Positions 19,879 through 29,307 of a stretch of DNA of 64,000 bases are shown here, piece after piece. Under the pieces are notes generated by a model. The model had not been told where the DNA came from and searched no databases. It saw only the letters and a program-made list of their open reading frames with translations. This stretch comes from Spartobacteria bacterium. GTDB taxonomy: Bacteria; Verrucomicrobiota; Verrucomicrobiia; Chthoniobacterales; Chthoniobacteraceae. The translations under genes were made by a program, and so were the position numbers. Every line of letters begins with the position of its first letter. Position 1 is the first letter of the stretch. The stretch covers positions 23,911 through 87,910 of the forward strand of contig JAJPJG010000007.1 in the NCBI GenBank assembly GCA_021324395.1. Direction: 5' to 3'.

Positions 19879-19960
19879 GACAGCAGCGCGTCCGCGCTTT
19901 TCACGACTCGCGATGCGCGCCTCACAAACGAAAATTTGAAATCAAAAATCAGCAATGAAA

Positions 19961-20048
19961 TGGCGGAGGGGGTGGGATTCGAACCCACGATGCCTTGCGG
20001 CATGGCGGTTTTCAAGACCGCTGCATTCAACCGCTCTGCCACCCCTCC
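19961..20048 (-). tRNA. tRNA-Ser (anticodon UGA)
   Basis: On the minus strand an 88-nt type II tRNA runs from GGAGGGG at 20048 to an encoded CCA at 19961. The acceptor arm pairs GGAGGGG with CCCCTCC, with discriminator G. The anticodon stem GCGGT/ACCGC encloses CTTGAAA, giving UGA. The variable arm is long (ATGCC GCAA GGCAT), as required for tRNA-Ser, and the T arm is GTGGG TTCGAAT CCCAC. No integrase or att-like duplication is seen beside it. Confidence 0.96.
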
Positions 20049-20173
20049 GCGAGCGAGCACGGGACAATAACCGCTTCCGTCCGCGGCGGCAACATCCGCG
20101 AAAATGATTGGCGATGCCGCGCGGAATTCGCTATGCCGCTCCGCATGAGCTCTCGCCGCAAGCGCGTTTTTCG

Positions 20174-21079
20174 ATGAAGCTGACCTGCGGCATCACGATT
20201 CCCACGCACAACCGCAAGGCTGATCTCGAGCGCACCTGCCGCGCGATCGCGAAGCTCGATCCGCCGCCAAATGAAGTGCTGATTTGCGCCGACGGCTGCA
20301 CTGATGGGAGCGCTGAGTTAATTCAAAGTGCGTTCCCGCAGTTTCGACTTATCGTTAACAAAGAATCTCGCGGCTCGATCGCGAGTCGCGACGCAATGAT
20401 GCGCGCTGCAAAAAGCGACGTGCTCATCAGCCTCGACGACGACAGTTATCCGCTTGAAACCGATGCCATCGAACGGGTGCGCCAGCTCTTTTCAAGCAAC
20501 GACGCACTCGCCGTCGCCGCGTTTCCGCAACGCAGCGACGAAGCGCCGGCGAGTTTGCCGCAAACCGATTTCGGCCCGGCGCATTTCATCGGCACTTTTT
20601 CAAATGCGGGTGCGGCGATCCGCCGTTCCGCTTTTCTACAACTCGGCGGTTATCCGGTGCACTTTTGGCATGCTTACGAAGAGCCGGATTTTGCGCTGCG
20701 CTGCGTGGTTGCGGGCTTCGAGGTAAAATTCGAGCCGGCTGTGACAATCCGCCATCATTATACCGGTGTTCAACGCAACGAAATGCGCACACATCATTTT
20801 CACGCACGCAATGAATTGTGGAGCGCATTGATGCGTTGTCCGCTGCCACAACTTTTTGCGGTCGCTGCGTTTCGCGCAGTGCGGCAATTTGGCTATGCAA
20901 AAAAACGCGGGCTGCGCTGGATGCTGAACGAGCCGCGCTGGTGGTTTTCTGCGCTGAAGCTATCGTCCACATTGCGCGCACGCTCACCGCTGCCGTGGCG
21001 CAAATATCGCGCGTGGATGGAGCTCGTCCGTTCCCCCATTTTTTCCGAAGCCGAATGGCGCCGCAAATTCGCCGAATGA
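20174..21079 (+). CDS. Glycosyltransferase family 2
   Basis: A 301-aa GT-A fold glycosyltransferase, first gene of the polysaccharide cluster. The start (MKLTCGITIPTHNR) is the ATG at 20174; an upstream in-frame start would run into tRNA-proximal sequence. The nucleotide-sugar fold shows TIPTHNR, EVLICADGCTDGS and the metal-binding DxD-type LISLDDDS. The acceptor-side region has GGYPVHFWHAYEEPDFALR, resembling the ED motif that holds the catalytic base. There is no transmembrane segment, so it acts at the inner face of the membrane. The next gene overlaps by ATGA. Confidence 0.88.
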   Translation: MKLTCGITIPTHNRKADLERTCRAIAKLDPPPNEVLICADGCTDGSAELIQSAFPQFRLIVNKESRGSIASRDAMMRAAKSDVLISLDDDSYPLETDAIERVRQLFSSNDALAVAAFPQRSDEAPASLPQTDFGPAHFIGTFSNAGAAIRRSAFLQLGGYPVHFWHAYEEPDFALRCVVAGFEVKFEPAVTIRHHYTGVQRNEMRTHHFHARNELWSALMRCPLPQLFAVAAFRAVRQFGYAKKRGLRWMLNEPRWWFSALKLSSTLRARSPLPWRKYRAWMELVRSPIFSEAEWRRKFAE

Positions 21080-22212
21080 AAATTTCGATTTCCGCAACGA
21101 ATCCCTGCCATCTCTATGACATGGCGCGCGAGTTGGCGCGGCTCGATGCGCTCGGCTGCTACTATTCGGGTTATCCGCAGTGGAAGCTCGCGAATGCGGA
21201 GCAAATCGCGATTCGCACGCACAGTTTTCGCACAACGATCGTTTACGCTCTGCTTAAGCTGCCCGAGAAATTTCGCCCGTCGGCACGCTCGCTTTTTTTA
21301 TGGCAGGACCACAGCTTCGATCGCTGGGTTGGCCGGAACTTGCGCCCCTGCGAGTTCATTCACGCGATGCCAGGGCAGGCGTTGCACACGCTTAAAAAAG
21401 CGAAACAACTTGGGATTGCAACTGTGCTGAATCACGCGACCGGACCGGTGCGCGAGTGGGTGCGAATCATGGAGCCGGAATATGCGCGCGCCGGTTTGCG
21501 GCTGGCGGATGTTTGTCCATTTGATGACGCTTATTTTGCGCGGGAAGACGAGGAATACGCACTGGCCGATTTTCACTGCGTCGCATCGAGCGTGGTGCGC
21601 GATCAACTCGTCGCGTGCGGAATTGCGCCGTCGAAAATCTGGATCGTTCCTTACGGTGCCGACAGGACCGTTTTTTTTCCACCGGAACAAACGGCAACGC
21701 ACCATTTCCGCATCGTTTTTGCCGGTCAACTGAGTTTACGCAAAGATATGCGCACGCTGCTGCGCGCGCTGGAACTCCTTAATCGCGCCGATTGGGAAAT
21801 GCACTTTTACGGCGGCATCGCCGGCGAAGTTCGCGCCGATCTCGAAAATTACCACGGCGCGACGCCACTCACTTTTCACGGTGCAGTCTCGCAGCGCACG
21901 CTCGCGGACGCGTTTCGTGCCGGCTCCGTGCTCGTGCTGCCGTCGCTCGAGGAAGGCTTCGGGCTCGTCGTTCCGCAGGCGCTTAATTGCGGCATGCCGT
22001 GCCTCGTCAGCGATTGCGTAGGCGCGAAGGATTTGATCGAGCATCATCGGAACGGCTCGATTTTTCCGGCAAAAAATGCGACGGCGCTGGCGGACGAGCT
22101 CATCTTTTGGGAAAAAAATCGCACGCGCCCGGCGGATGTTCTCGACTGGTGCAAACCGGCTCAAATGCTCGTCTCCGCAAGCTTCGCGGCGCTGGCGTCG
22201 CTCCGTAAATAA
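21076..22212 (+). CDS. Glycosyltransferase family 4 (GT-B fold)
   Basis: A 378-aa protein beginning at the ATG that overlaps the previous stop (ATGA, 21076-21079). The C-terminal half has the GT4 nucleotide-sugar domain: FAGQLSLRKDMRTLLRAL, then PSLEEGFGLVVPQALNCGMP, the EX7E-type motif contacting the donor sugar. The N-terminal half is divergent, beginning ISATNPCHLYDMARELARL. The role is addition of one sugar to a lipid-linked oligosaccharide; donor and acceptor are unknown. Confidence 0.85.
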   Translation: MKISISATNPCHLYDMARELARLDALGCYYSGYPQWKLANAEQIAIRTHSFRTTIVYALLKLPEKFRPSARSLFLWQDHSFDRWVGRNLRPCEFIHAMPGQALHTLKKAKQLGIATVLNHATGPVREWVRIMEPEYARAGLRLADVCPFDDAYFAREDEEYALADFHCVASSVVRDQLVACGIAPSKIWIVPYGADRTVFFPPEQTATHHFRIVFAGQLSLRKDMRTLLRALELLNRADWEMHFYGGIAGEVRADLENYHGATPLTFHGAVSQRTLADAFRAGSVLVLPSLEEGFGLVVPQALNCGMPCLVSDCVGAKDLIEHHRNGSIFPAKNATALADELIFWEKNRTRPADVLDWCKPAQMLVSASFAALASLRK

Positions 22213-22221
22213 GCGCGAAAC

Positions 22222-22237
22222 TGGCACGGCTGCTGCA
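22222..22237 (+). promoter_or_regulatory. Possible sigma-54 (-24/-12) promoter upstream of the polymerase gene
   Basis: TGGCACG, 4 nt, CTGCA (22222-22237) differs from the sigma-54 consensus TGGCACG-N4-TTGCA by one base. It lies 64 nt upstream of the Wzy-like gene. It is directly followed by a 6-bp inverted repeat (TGCACT 22234-22239, AGTGCA 22251-22256). No sigma-54 activator gene is present in the window, so this could be chance. Confidence 0.25.
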
Positions 22238-22300
22238 CTCATTTGCAGAAAGTGCAGACGCTGTTAACATCAACCAAACCATTCGCGTATCCACCGGCTC

Positions 22301-23803
22301 ATGGCGCTTGAAGCACCCACACGGCCCGCGCGGCCACAAACACGACGGACTGCAGCCCCTGCTCCATCACAAGCAGCGGCGCCGAAATCCGCGCCACAGC
22401 CGGATGTAACCGGCAGCGCGATTTGCCTGCTTGGCCTGCTCGTTACCGGTATTTTTTTGCACGGCAAGCTGCCGACAGACATCGCGCGTTTCGCTGCGAT
22501 CGGCGCGGGCTTGAGCATCGCGGTGAGCCTTTATGCGGACGTGCGGCACGGACTTCAAAATCTTGTCCGGTCCGACGTGCTCGCGCTGGTGTCGCTCTAC
22601 TATTTAACGCTCTGTGAATTCCTTTTTCCGCAGCCGGAATTCGTTACGCAAGTCGATGTGCCGTCCACGACGCGCGCCATCATCGCGTGTCTGATCGGTT
22701 TTGCCGGGCTGATTATCGGACGGCATCTCGTGCAGTTTAAAAAACAGCCATTTGCCACATTGTTTACGTCGCCGGTCTCGACCACGTTGATGCTCACGAC
22801 GTTTACGGTGTGTTTGCTTGTGGGTTTTTCCTACATGCTTTGGAGTGTGCAATTCGATCCGGTGCTGATGGTCCGCTGGTTCATGGAACCGCGCTTTTTT
22901 CAACCTTGGAGCAGGCAGGCGTTGGGTGATTTAAAAGGGCTGCTGCACGAGCTGGAGATGTTTTTGTTTCTCGTTCCGCCGGTCGCAGGCGTGATTCTCG
23001 CGCGGCGCAAACGTTACGGATTTTTCAGCCTTGCCTACGTCGTCGTCGGCACCGCGTTCGTATTGTTTTACGGTTTTTGCAGCGGGACGCGTTATTGCTT
23101 TGCGGCTTATTTGATCACGCTGCTCTCCGGATTCGCATTCTCCGCGTCGCGGGAACAAAAAAAGGAAGTGATCGTCGCCGGCGTCATCACTACTTCGCTG
23201 ATGCTGATTGCAACCGTGCTGATGCTCGAGTTTCGCGACATCGGTTTGCGCGCATATATGATGCACGACTACGAAGACTTTAGACGTCCGGAAAAGAGCG
23301 AATATTCGTTCCACGTCGATTACAACCTCTACGCGATCTGCCGCATCGTGGAAACCTTCCCGCACCGTCACGATTATCTCGGCAGCGAAGTGCCGCTGCT
23401 CGCGCTCCTGCGGCCCGTGCCGCGCGTGGTTTGGCCTGAAAAACCAATCGGCATGAGCCTGCCAATTGAAGACATCATCGGCGCGGATGGCTGGACGGTT
23501 GCCGCGACTTTTGTGGGCGAAGCTTACATGAGCGGCGGACTCATCGCCGTATTTCTCACCGGCTGCACGTTCGGCGCGCTGACGCGTTTGTGGAATTCAC
23601 TTGCCTCGCCGCGCAATTCGGAATTCGGCGTGCTGATTTATGCGTCGGGCTTTTTCGCCGCCGCAATTGCAATGCGCAGCATGCTCGTGCTGACGACCGC
23701 GTTGCTGCCGTCGCTCGCAGGCACCGTCGCCGGATTTTTCTTCATCCGCCGCTCGACGATCCGGCAAATGCGCACACCGGTTCCCGCACGGCGCGACGCG
23801 TGA
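22301..23803 (+). CDS. Wzy-like O-antigen/exopolysaccharide polymerase
   Basis: A 500-aa integral membrane protein with about ten to twelve predicted helices after a 35-residue Pro/Ala-rich cytoplasmic start. A large extracytoplasmic loop sits at about 325-400 (SEYSFHVDYNLYAICRIVETFPHRHDY, then RPVPRVVWPEKPIG), as in O-antigen polymerases and oligosaccharide repeat-unit polymerases, where loop arginines bind the glycan. Sequence similarity in this family is low, so the assignment rests on topology, the loop and position between glycosyltransferases. It would join repeat units in the periplasm. No flippase (Wzx) or chain-length protein is seen in the window. Confidence 0.7.
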   Translation: MALEAPTRPARPQTRRTAAPAPSQAAAPKSAPQPDVTGSAICLLGLLVTGIFLHGKLPTDIARFAAIGAGLSIAVSLYADVRHGLQNLVRSDVLALVSLYYLTLCEFLFPQPEFVTQVDVPSTTRAIIACLIGFAGLIIGRHLVQFKKQPFATLFTSPVSTTLMLTTFTVCLLVGFSYMLWSVQFDPVLMVRWFMEPRFFQPWSRQALGDLKGLLHELEMFLFLVPPVAGVILARRKRYGFFSLAYVVVGTAFVLFYGFCSGTRYCFAAYLITLLSGFAFSASREQKKEVIVAGVITTSLMLIATVLMLEFRDIGLRAYMMHDYEDFRRPEKSEYSFHVDYNLYAICRIVETFPHRHDYLGSEVPLLALLRPVPRVVWPEKPIGMSLPIEDIIGADGWTVAATFVGEAYMSGGLIAVFLTGCTFGALTRLWNSLASPRNSEFGVLIYASGFFAAAIAMRSMLVLTTALLPSLAGTVAGFFFIRRSTIRQMRTPVPARRDA

Positions 23804-23858
23804 TTGCGCAAAGCTGTCTTTTCATCCGCACGCTTTTCCTGTTCCGTATGCGCGAAAG

Positions 23859-24941
23859 ATGCCTCGCCCGGTTGCTTTCGTCTCCGTAGTTCCGTCGCCT
23901 TATCAACGCGACATCTTCGGAGCGCTCGCGCAACTGCCCGAGCTCGACCTGCGCGTTTTTTATCTCGAGGCAGCTGCGCCCGACTCACCGTGGCCGGAAA
24001 AACCGCTGCGCGATTTTGAAAAAATCCTTCCTGGAAAATGGATTTCGCTCGGTCACATGCGCTGGCATTTGAATTGGCCGCTGCCCGATTTATCGCGCTT
24101 CGATTTTGTGGTGTTAAACACATTAATGTCCTTCACCGCCCAGCCGCTTATGCGCGGAGCGTTGCGCGAAAAGCACTGGATTTTTTGGGGCGAACGCCAG
24201 CGACGCTACGCCGGCGGCTGGAAAAAAATCGTGCACGATTTTGCATCCTCACCGCTGCACAAAGCAGCCGCGATCGCCGCAGTCGGAAGCGCCGCGATGG
24301 ATGATTATCGTGAGCGTTTTCCGAATACGCCGTGTGTTAACATTCCGTATCATTGCGAGCTGCAGCCGTTTTTTGACGCGCCCCCCTGTGCGCACGATGA
24401 CCAATTCATTTTTCTTTTTTGCGGCCAGATGATCGCGCGCAAAGGCCTCGATCTTTTACTCGCGGCATTCGCGCAAATTTCGCCGCGTATTCCGAATGCG
24501 CGTCTTCTTCTCGTCGGTCGTGAAGCCGAATTACCAGGAATGCTGCAAACTCTGCCTGCGGCGGTTGTTAACCGCATCGAATACGCAGGTTTTCAAGCAC
24601 CGGAAAAGTTGCCGGCGTTTTTTGCGCGCGCAAACGCGTTCGTTTTACCGAGCCGCTACGACGGATGGGGCGTCGTGGTGAATCAGGCGCTCGCCGCAGG
24701 GTTGCCGGTTATTTGCTCCGATACAGTCGGCGCGGGCATTGATCTCGTGCATCGTGACCTGAACGGAATTCGTTTTCCGAACGGCAATATCGCTGCGCTC
24801 GCAAACGCGATGGAGCGACTGGCGACAAATCGCGAACTCGCGGAAAAATGGGGCGCGGCTTCGCGCGAAATCATCCGCGATTACACTCCGCAACGTGGCG
24901 CGGAACGCTGGCTCGATCTTTTTGATTCGTTAAACCCATGA
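23859..24941 (+). CDS. Glycosyltransferase family 4
   Basis: A 360-aa GT-B glycosyltransferase. The N-terminal domain begins AFVSVVPSPYQRDIFGAL, common in GT4 enzymes of exopolysaccharide clusters. The donor-binding domain has FLFCGQMIARKGLDLLLAAF, LLLVGREAEL, and PSRYDGWGVVVNQALAAGLP. In that last motif the usual EX7E starts with Asp (DGWG), a known variant. The stop overlaps the start of the next gene by ATGA (24938-24941), indicating coupled translation. Confidence 0.86.
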   Translation: MPRPVAFVSVVPSPYQRDIFGALAQLPELDLRVFYLEAAAPDSPWPEKPLRDFEKILPGKWISLGHMRWHLNWPLPDLSRFDFVVLNTLMSFTAQPLMRGALREKHWIFWGERQRRYAGGWKKIVHDFASSPLHKAAAIAAVGSAAMDDYRERFPNTPCVNIPYHCELQPFFDAPPCAHDDQFIFLFCGQMIARKGLDLLLAAFAQISPRIPNARLLLVGREAELPGMLQTLPAAVVNRIEYAGFQAPEKLPAFFARANAFVLPSRYDGWGVVVNQALAAGLPVICSDTVGAGIDLVHRDLNGIRFPNGNIAALANAMERLATNRELAEKWGAASREIIRDYTPQRGAERWLDLFDSLNP

Positions 24942-26077
24942 AGATTCTCTTCGCTTCCAGTTCCTCCGGCTCACGCGGCGGTGGCGAACTTTTTCTCGTT
25001 TATTTGGGCAAGGCATTGCAGCAGTGCGGACACGAACTAACTCTCTGGGTTTCGTCGCATCCGCGCATGGACGAAGTGTCCGAAAAATTCGCGCACATCG
25101 GCAAAGTCGTGCGCGCAAATTACACAAACACGTATGACCGTGCAGGACGCTCGCTCGCGGCAGCCTTCGATTTGGCGACGGCGCGTCGTGCAGCCCGCGA
25201 ATGGCGCGAATTGCAGCCCGATTGCATTCATTTAAACAAACAAAATCTCGAGGATGGGCTCGATCTGCTGCGCGCGCTTTCGCTCGTGAAGACGCCGTCG
25301 ATCTGCACGATTCATCTCACGCAAAACGCGCAATATCTCGGTGCAAAATCCGCGCGGCTGCGCGACTGGGTTGCGCGTCACGCACTGGGTCGCTCGCATG
25401 TTCCGCTTGTCGCGGTGCTCGATCAGCGGGCGCGTGATTTGGAAAATTTTCTCAGCGCAAAAGAACGCATTCATGTCGTTCCGAACGGTGTGCCGAAGTT
25501 CGAAGTGAACGAAATCGCGCGTCTTGAAAAACGACGCGAACTCGGCATTGCCGATGACGAAGTTTTATTCATCGGTCTCGGGCGAATGGTTTCGCAAAAG
25601 CGTCCGCTGCTTTTTCTCGAGACGGCACAACGCATCCTCGCCACGAACCCAAAAGCACGCTTCACCTGGATCGGCGACGGCCCGCTCGCGCCGGAATGGG
25701 ATGCATTTGTCGACGCGCAAAATCTACGTGCATTCGTGCAGCGATTGCCATGGCAATCAAGCGTCCAGCCGCTGCTCGCGGGAGCCGATGTTTTTTTGCA
25801 CGTCGCGGATTTTGAAGGCCTGCCGATTGCATTGCTCGAAGCGATGATGGCCGGTCTGCCGTGTGCGATTTCCGAAAATCTTTTGCGCGAAATGCCGTTC
25901 TTAAATCGTGAGAATTCGATTTCGGTAAATGGTTCGCTGGAAATTTTTCGCGATCGAAACGCATTAAAAAACATTGGCGCGGCAGCGCGTTCTTTGGCGC
26001 AGCGGGAATTTTCCTGCGAAGCGATGGCGGCGCGCTACGAATCGCTGTATCAAAGCGCGCTCGAAAAATTCAAATAG
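24938..26077 (+). CDS. Glycosyltransferase family 4
   Basis: A 379-aa GT-B enzyme. The N-terminus shows the glycine-rich acceptor loop SSSGSRGGGELFLVYLGKAL. The C-terminal domain has FIGLGRMVSQKRPLLFLETA, WIGDGPLAPEW and ADFEGLPIALLEAMMAGLP, a clean EX7E motif. It overlaps both neighbours (ATGA at the start; its TAG shares a base with the GTG of the next gene). Sugar specificity cannot be read from sequence. Confidence 0.88.
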   Translation: MKILFASSSSGSRGGGELFLVYLGKALQQCGHELTLWVSSHPRMDEVSEKFAHIGKVVRANYTNTYDRAGRSLAAAFDLATARRAAREWRELQPDCIHLNKQNLEDGLDLLRALSLVKTPSICTIHLTQNAQYLGAKSARLRDWVARHALGRSHVPLVAVLDQRARDLENFLSAKERIHVVPNGVPKFEVNEIARLEKRRELGIADDEVLFIGLGRMVSQKRPLLFLETAQRILATNPKARFTWIGDGPLAPEWDAFVDAQNLRAFVQRLPWQSSVQPLLAGADVFLHVADFEGLPIALLEAMMAGLPCAISENLLREMPFLNRENSISVNGSLEIFRDRNALKNIGAAARSLAQREFSCEAMAARYESLYQSALEKFK

Positions 26078-27204
26078 TGAAAAACAATCCGCGCATCACG
26101 TTTGTCATGCCGTCGCTGAGCCGGCTCGGCGGCGGCATCGTGTCGAGCGCAGCGCGGCTCGCGCAAAGTCTCGACGCGGATGTCGAGGTGTTTGGTTTGC
26201 GCGATCAATTTGCCGATGAAGATCTCGTGCAGTGGTCACCGCTGAAGGCGCGCGCATTTTCGGTGCGCGGACCGCAGGCGTTTGGCTACGCGCCGGAACT
26301 CGGCAACACGTTAAAAAATGCGCGCGCTGAAATTGTTCACGCGCACGGGCTCTGGCTTTACACGTCGATCGCCGCGCAAAAATCGCAAAAGCCGAATGTA
26401 ATTTCGCCGCATGGAATGCTCGATGCGTGGGCGCTGGAAAACTCGCGCTGGAAAAAACGCATCGCTGCCGCGCTTTTTGAAAATGCGCATTTGCGGGAAG
26501 CAGCTTGTCTGCACGCGCTGTGCGATGCAGAGGCGAAATCGATTCGCGCTTACGGTTTGAAAAGTCCCGTCTGCGTGATTCCGAACGGCGTCGATTTGCC
26601 CGCAACCGCTGTCGCAGAAAAAAAACGCGACGCAAAAAAAACGCTGCTCTATCTCGGCCGGATTCATCCGAAAAAAGGGCTCGCGAATCTTTTGCATGCA
26701 TGGAAAGAAGCGGCTTCGGACGAGTGGCGGCTGGTGATTGCAGGATGGGATCAGCACGGACACGAAACCGAATTGCAGCGGCTCGCGCAGCAGCTTGGCT
26801 GTGCGGATCGGGTCGATTTTACCGGGTCGCTGTTTGGCGCAAAAAAGGCGGCCGCTTACGAAAACTGCGACGCGTTCATCTTGCCGTCGCTGAGCGAAGG
26901 TCTGCCGATGGTCGTGCTCGAGGCATGGGCGCACACGAAGCCGGCGCTGATTACGCCGCAGTGCAATTTGCCGGAAGGTTTTTCCGCGAGCGCGGCGATG
27001 CGGATCGAGCCGACGCCGGACTCGATTGCGCAAGGTCTGTGCGTGCTATTTTCAAAACCGGACGACGAGCTGCGCGCAATGGGACAGTGCGGGCGCGATC
27101 TCGTGGAGCGGAAATTTGCGTGGCCGAAAATCGCCGCGGAGATGCTCGCGATTTATCGCTGGATTCTCGGCGATGCTGCGAAACCGGCGTCTGTTTTGGA
27201 GTAA
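26077..27204 (+). CDS. Glycosyltransferase family 4
   Basis: A 375-aa GT-B enzyme starting at the GTG overlapping the previous stop. The acceptor-side loop is [14 protein letters not shown], and the HAHGLWLY and [14 protein letters not shown] segments are typical of GT4 enzymes from exopolysaccharide clusters. The donor domain has [29 protein letters not shown] and [20 protein letters not shown] (EX7E). It is the last gene of the co-directional polysaccharide run; an 86-bp gap separates it from the superoxide dismutase gene. Confidence 0.88.
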   Translation: MKNNPRITFVMPSLSRLGGGIVSSAARLAQSLDADVEVFGLRDQFADEDLVQWSPLKARAFSVRGPQAFGYAPELGNTLKNARAEIVHAHGLWLYTSIAAQKSQKPNVISPHGMLDAWALENSRWKKRIAAALFENAHLREAACLHALCDAEAKSIRAYGLKSPVCVIPNGVDLPATAVAEKKRDAKKTLLYLGRIHPKKGLANLLHAWKEAASDEWRLVIAGWDQHGHETELQRLAQQLGCADRVDFTGSLFGAKKAAAYENCDAFILPSLSEGLPMVVLEAWAHTKPALITPQCNLPEGFSASAAMRIEPTPDSIAQGLCVLFSKPDDELRAMGQCGRDLVERKFAWPKIAAEMLAIYRWILGDAAKPASVLE

Positions 27205-27290
27205 ATCCACGCGCGGCTGCTGCGTTTGCGGGACTTGCCTTTTTAAAGGCGCACGCTCAACATTTCCTGCTCAAACGAAAGACAAACACT

Positions 27291-27893
27291 ATGGCACACG
27301 AACTATCTCCGCTTCCGTATTCGAAAGACGCGCTCGAGCCGCACATCGACGCGCGCACGATGGAAATTCACCACGACAAGCACCACGCGGCTTACGTCAA
27401 CAATTTGAACAACGCGATCAAAGGCAACCCCGAGCTCGAATCGAAATCCGTCGAAGATTTGGTGAAAAATTTGAACGCGGTGCCCGAGGCGATTCGCACG
27501 GCCGTTCGCAACAACGCCGGCGGACACATTAACCATACGATGTTCTGGACGATCATGACGCCCGGCGGCAGCAAGACGCCGACAGGCAAACTCGCCGACG
27601 ACATCAATGCGACCTTCGGCAGCTTCGATGAATTCAAGGCGAAATTCGAAGACGCAGGCGTGAAGCGCTTCGGCAGCGGCTGGGCGTGGCTCGTGCGCGA
27701 CGGCGGCGGCAAGCTGCAAATCATCTCGACGGCCAACCAGGATAGTCCGCTCATGGATGGCCACACGCCGATCCTCGGCAACGACGTATGGGAGCACGCG
27801 TATTATCTCAATTACCAAAACCGCCGGCCCGATTATCTCAAGGCATGGTGGAACGTCGTCAATTGGGACGAAGTCGCCAAGCGTGACGCATAG
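27291..27893 (+). CDS. sodA: Superoxide dismutase [Mn/Fe]
   Basis: A 200-aa cytoplasmic enzyme dismutating superoxide to oxygen and hydrogen peroxide. All four metal ligands are present: His27 in EIHHDKHH, His82 in HINHTMFW, and Asp165 and His169 in DVWEHAYY. The ANQDSP segment (Gln150) is of the manganese-type pattern, though cambialistic use cannot be excluded. The start is the ATG at 27291; the long upstream open frame in the same phase is a shadow of the glycosyltransferase. Its 3' end carries an inverted repeat shared with the converging di-haem oxidoreductase gene. Confidence 0.95.
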   Translation: MAHELSPLPYSKDALEPHIDARTMEIHHDKHHAAYVNNLNNAIKGNPELESKSVEDLVKNLNAVPEAIRTAVRNNAGGHINHTMFWTIMTPGGSKTPTGKLADDINATFGSFDEFKAKFEDAGVKRFGSGWAWLVRDGGGKLQIISTANQDSPLMDGHTPILGNDVWEHAYYLNYQNRRPDYLKAWWNVVNWDEVAKRDA

Positions 27894-27894
27894 C

Positions 27895-27915
27895 GTAAAC
27901 ACATGCGCTGTTTAC
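27895..27915. terminator. 7-bp inverted repeat at a convergent junction, possible bidirectional terminator
   Basis: GTAAACA (27895-27901) and TGTTTAC (27909-27915) form a perfect 7-bp stem with a 7-nt loop. It lies between the superoxide dismutase stop and the di-haem oxidoreductase stop, and the right arm includes the latter stop codon. There is no long T tract on either side, so its strength as a terminator is uncertain. Confidence 0.4.
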
Positions 27916-29153
27916 AGCGTGTCTAAATAATCGAGCAGTTGCTGTTTTTGCTGCGGCGTCAGTTGAATGTAGCGATCCCGCGATTCAGCCGCCTCGCCAT
28001 CGTGCATGCGAATGGCATCATCCACCGTGGTCGCGCGCCCATCGTGCAAGTAGGGCGCGCTATCGCGCAAACCCCACAGCGGCGCAGTGCGCATTTCGTC
28101 AGGACCGGCGGCGCCTTGCACGATGCCATCGCCGAGTGTGCCCATGTCGTGCAGCAGCAGATCGGAAAAAAGCGGCACTTGCTTTGAACTCAACGCCGCA
28201 ATCGGATTCGCGCCGGTGAACATCGCCGGTTTGTGGCAAACGGCGCAGTCGAGTTGGTGGAAAAGATTGCGGCCATTGTTCGCACTCGGGCTCAGCTTTG
28301 CCGATAAAACTGACGACGGCGGCGGTGCCAGAAATCGCATGAAATCAGCGACGACATCGATGTCGCTTTTCCCGGTATCCGGATCGACCTGATCCTCCGG
28401 ATCGGCGACTTGATCGAACTGCGCGAGCTTCGCCGTGTCGCCATTCGGCGCGTTTTCATTCGGGAAAAAACGGTTCGTGATTCCCATCTCATTCAAATAG
28501 GCGTCGCCCGCAAACGCGAGCAGCGTCGCCTGCTGCGCTTTCCAGCCAAACTTGCCGACGCGCATCTGGCCGCTGACGACATCCTGCACGATTGCAGCGC
28601 GGCCTTTGATTCCGTGGATCGCCGTGCGTTGCGCATTGCGCAAAATCTCCCGGTCGGGAATCGCCTCGATCAGCCCGAGCCCGAACAGCGGTGTCGTCTG
28701 CCGATGCGCGATGACATTTGCCTCTTTCGGAATCTGCTCCTGTGCGCCCATGTCGATCGCGTTTTGTTGAAAAAGCGAACCGCCGAGCGCAGCGAGCGAG
28801 TCGTATTGGCCGTTCACGAGCCGTCCGAATCGCGAGACGGTGATCGCGCTGCTGCCGCCGATTCCCGGATTCGAATGGCACGCAACGCATGACGCGTTGT
28901 TAAACGTCGGACCGAGTCCGCTCTCGATCGTTTCGGCATTTTGAAATTCCTCGAGCCCCGCGCCGAACGCGGCGTTTTGCTCGGCGGTCAGGTCGGGAAG
29001 CGGATCGCCGAAATTAGCGACCGGCGAAACCGGCACGGCTCGTGCGCGAGCGCGATGGCGCTGTGCCTGTATTTTGATCGGCGCATCCTGCGCAAAAGTG
29101 GTTGCCGAAAATCCAAGAACTGCGATGAGGAGCAACGGGGATTTTGCTTTCAT
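27912..29153 (-). CDS. Exported di-haem c-type oxidoreductase (DHOR family)
   Basis: A 413-aa periplasmic protein with a signal peptide (KSPLLLIAVLGFSATTFAQ). It carries two c-type haem sites: CVACH (89-93) in the N-terminal part and CAVCH (303-307) in the C-terminal part. The RTAPLWGLRDSAPYLHDGRA segment is characteristic of the di-haem oxidoreductase family PF06537, related to MauG and di-haem peroxidases. The start is the ATG at 29153, just before the signal sequence; an upstream frame start would bury it. Its substrate is unknown. Linkage to superoxide dismutase is tail to tail, so it does not imply a shared operon. Confidence 0.88.
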   Translation of the reverse strand: MKAKSPLLLIAVLGFSATTFAQDAPIKIQAQRHRARARAVPVSPVANFGDPLPDLTAEQNAAFGAGLEEFQNAETIESGLGPTFNNASCVACHSNPGIGGSSAITVSRFGRLVNGQYDSLAALGGSLFQQNAIDMGAQEQIPKEANVIAHRQTTPLFGLGLIEAIPDREILRNAQRTAIHGIKGRAAIVQDVVSGQMRVGKFGWKAQQATLLAFAGDAYLNEMGITNRFFPNENAPNGDTAKLAQFDQVADPEDQVDPDTGKSDIDVVADFMRFLAPPPSSVLSAKLSPSANNGRNLFHQLDCAVCHKPAMFTGANPIAALSSKQVPLFSDLLLHDMGTLGDGIVQGAAGPDEMRTAPLWGLRDSAPYLHDGRATTVDDAIRMHDGEAAESRDRYIQLTPQQKQQLLDYLDTL

Positions 29154-29307
29154 ACGCAAATGCTCGCGGCACGGTGTAAAGGAAAGATGAAGCTGCGCGT
29201 GCCGTTTTGTAAAAATTGTGTAAAGCCGCCGCGCAGCTCTTGACGAAACGCGCTTGCCCGCGAAACGCGCTTTCGCCATTTTTCTCGGTTTTCACGTTTG
29301 TAAACGC

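Noticed and set aside
19961..27204. Polysaccharide cluster as a genomic island integrated at tRNA-Ser
   Set aside because: No integrase, no repeated tRNA 3' end and no insertion sequence could be found at either end.
26505..27893. 462-aa protein with superoxide dismutase as C-terminal domain
   Set aside because: The N-terminal part is the glycosyltransferase gene read in another frame; the dismutase has its own ATG at 27291 and normal length.
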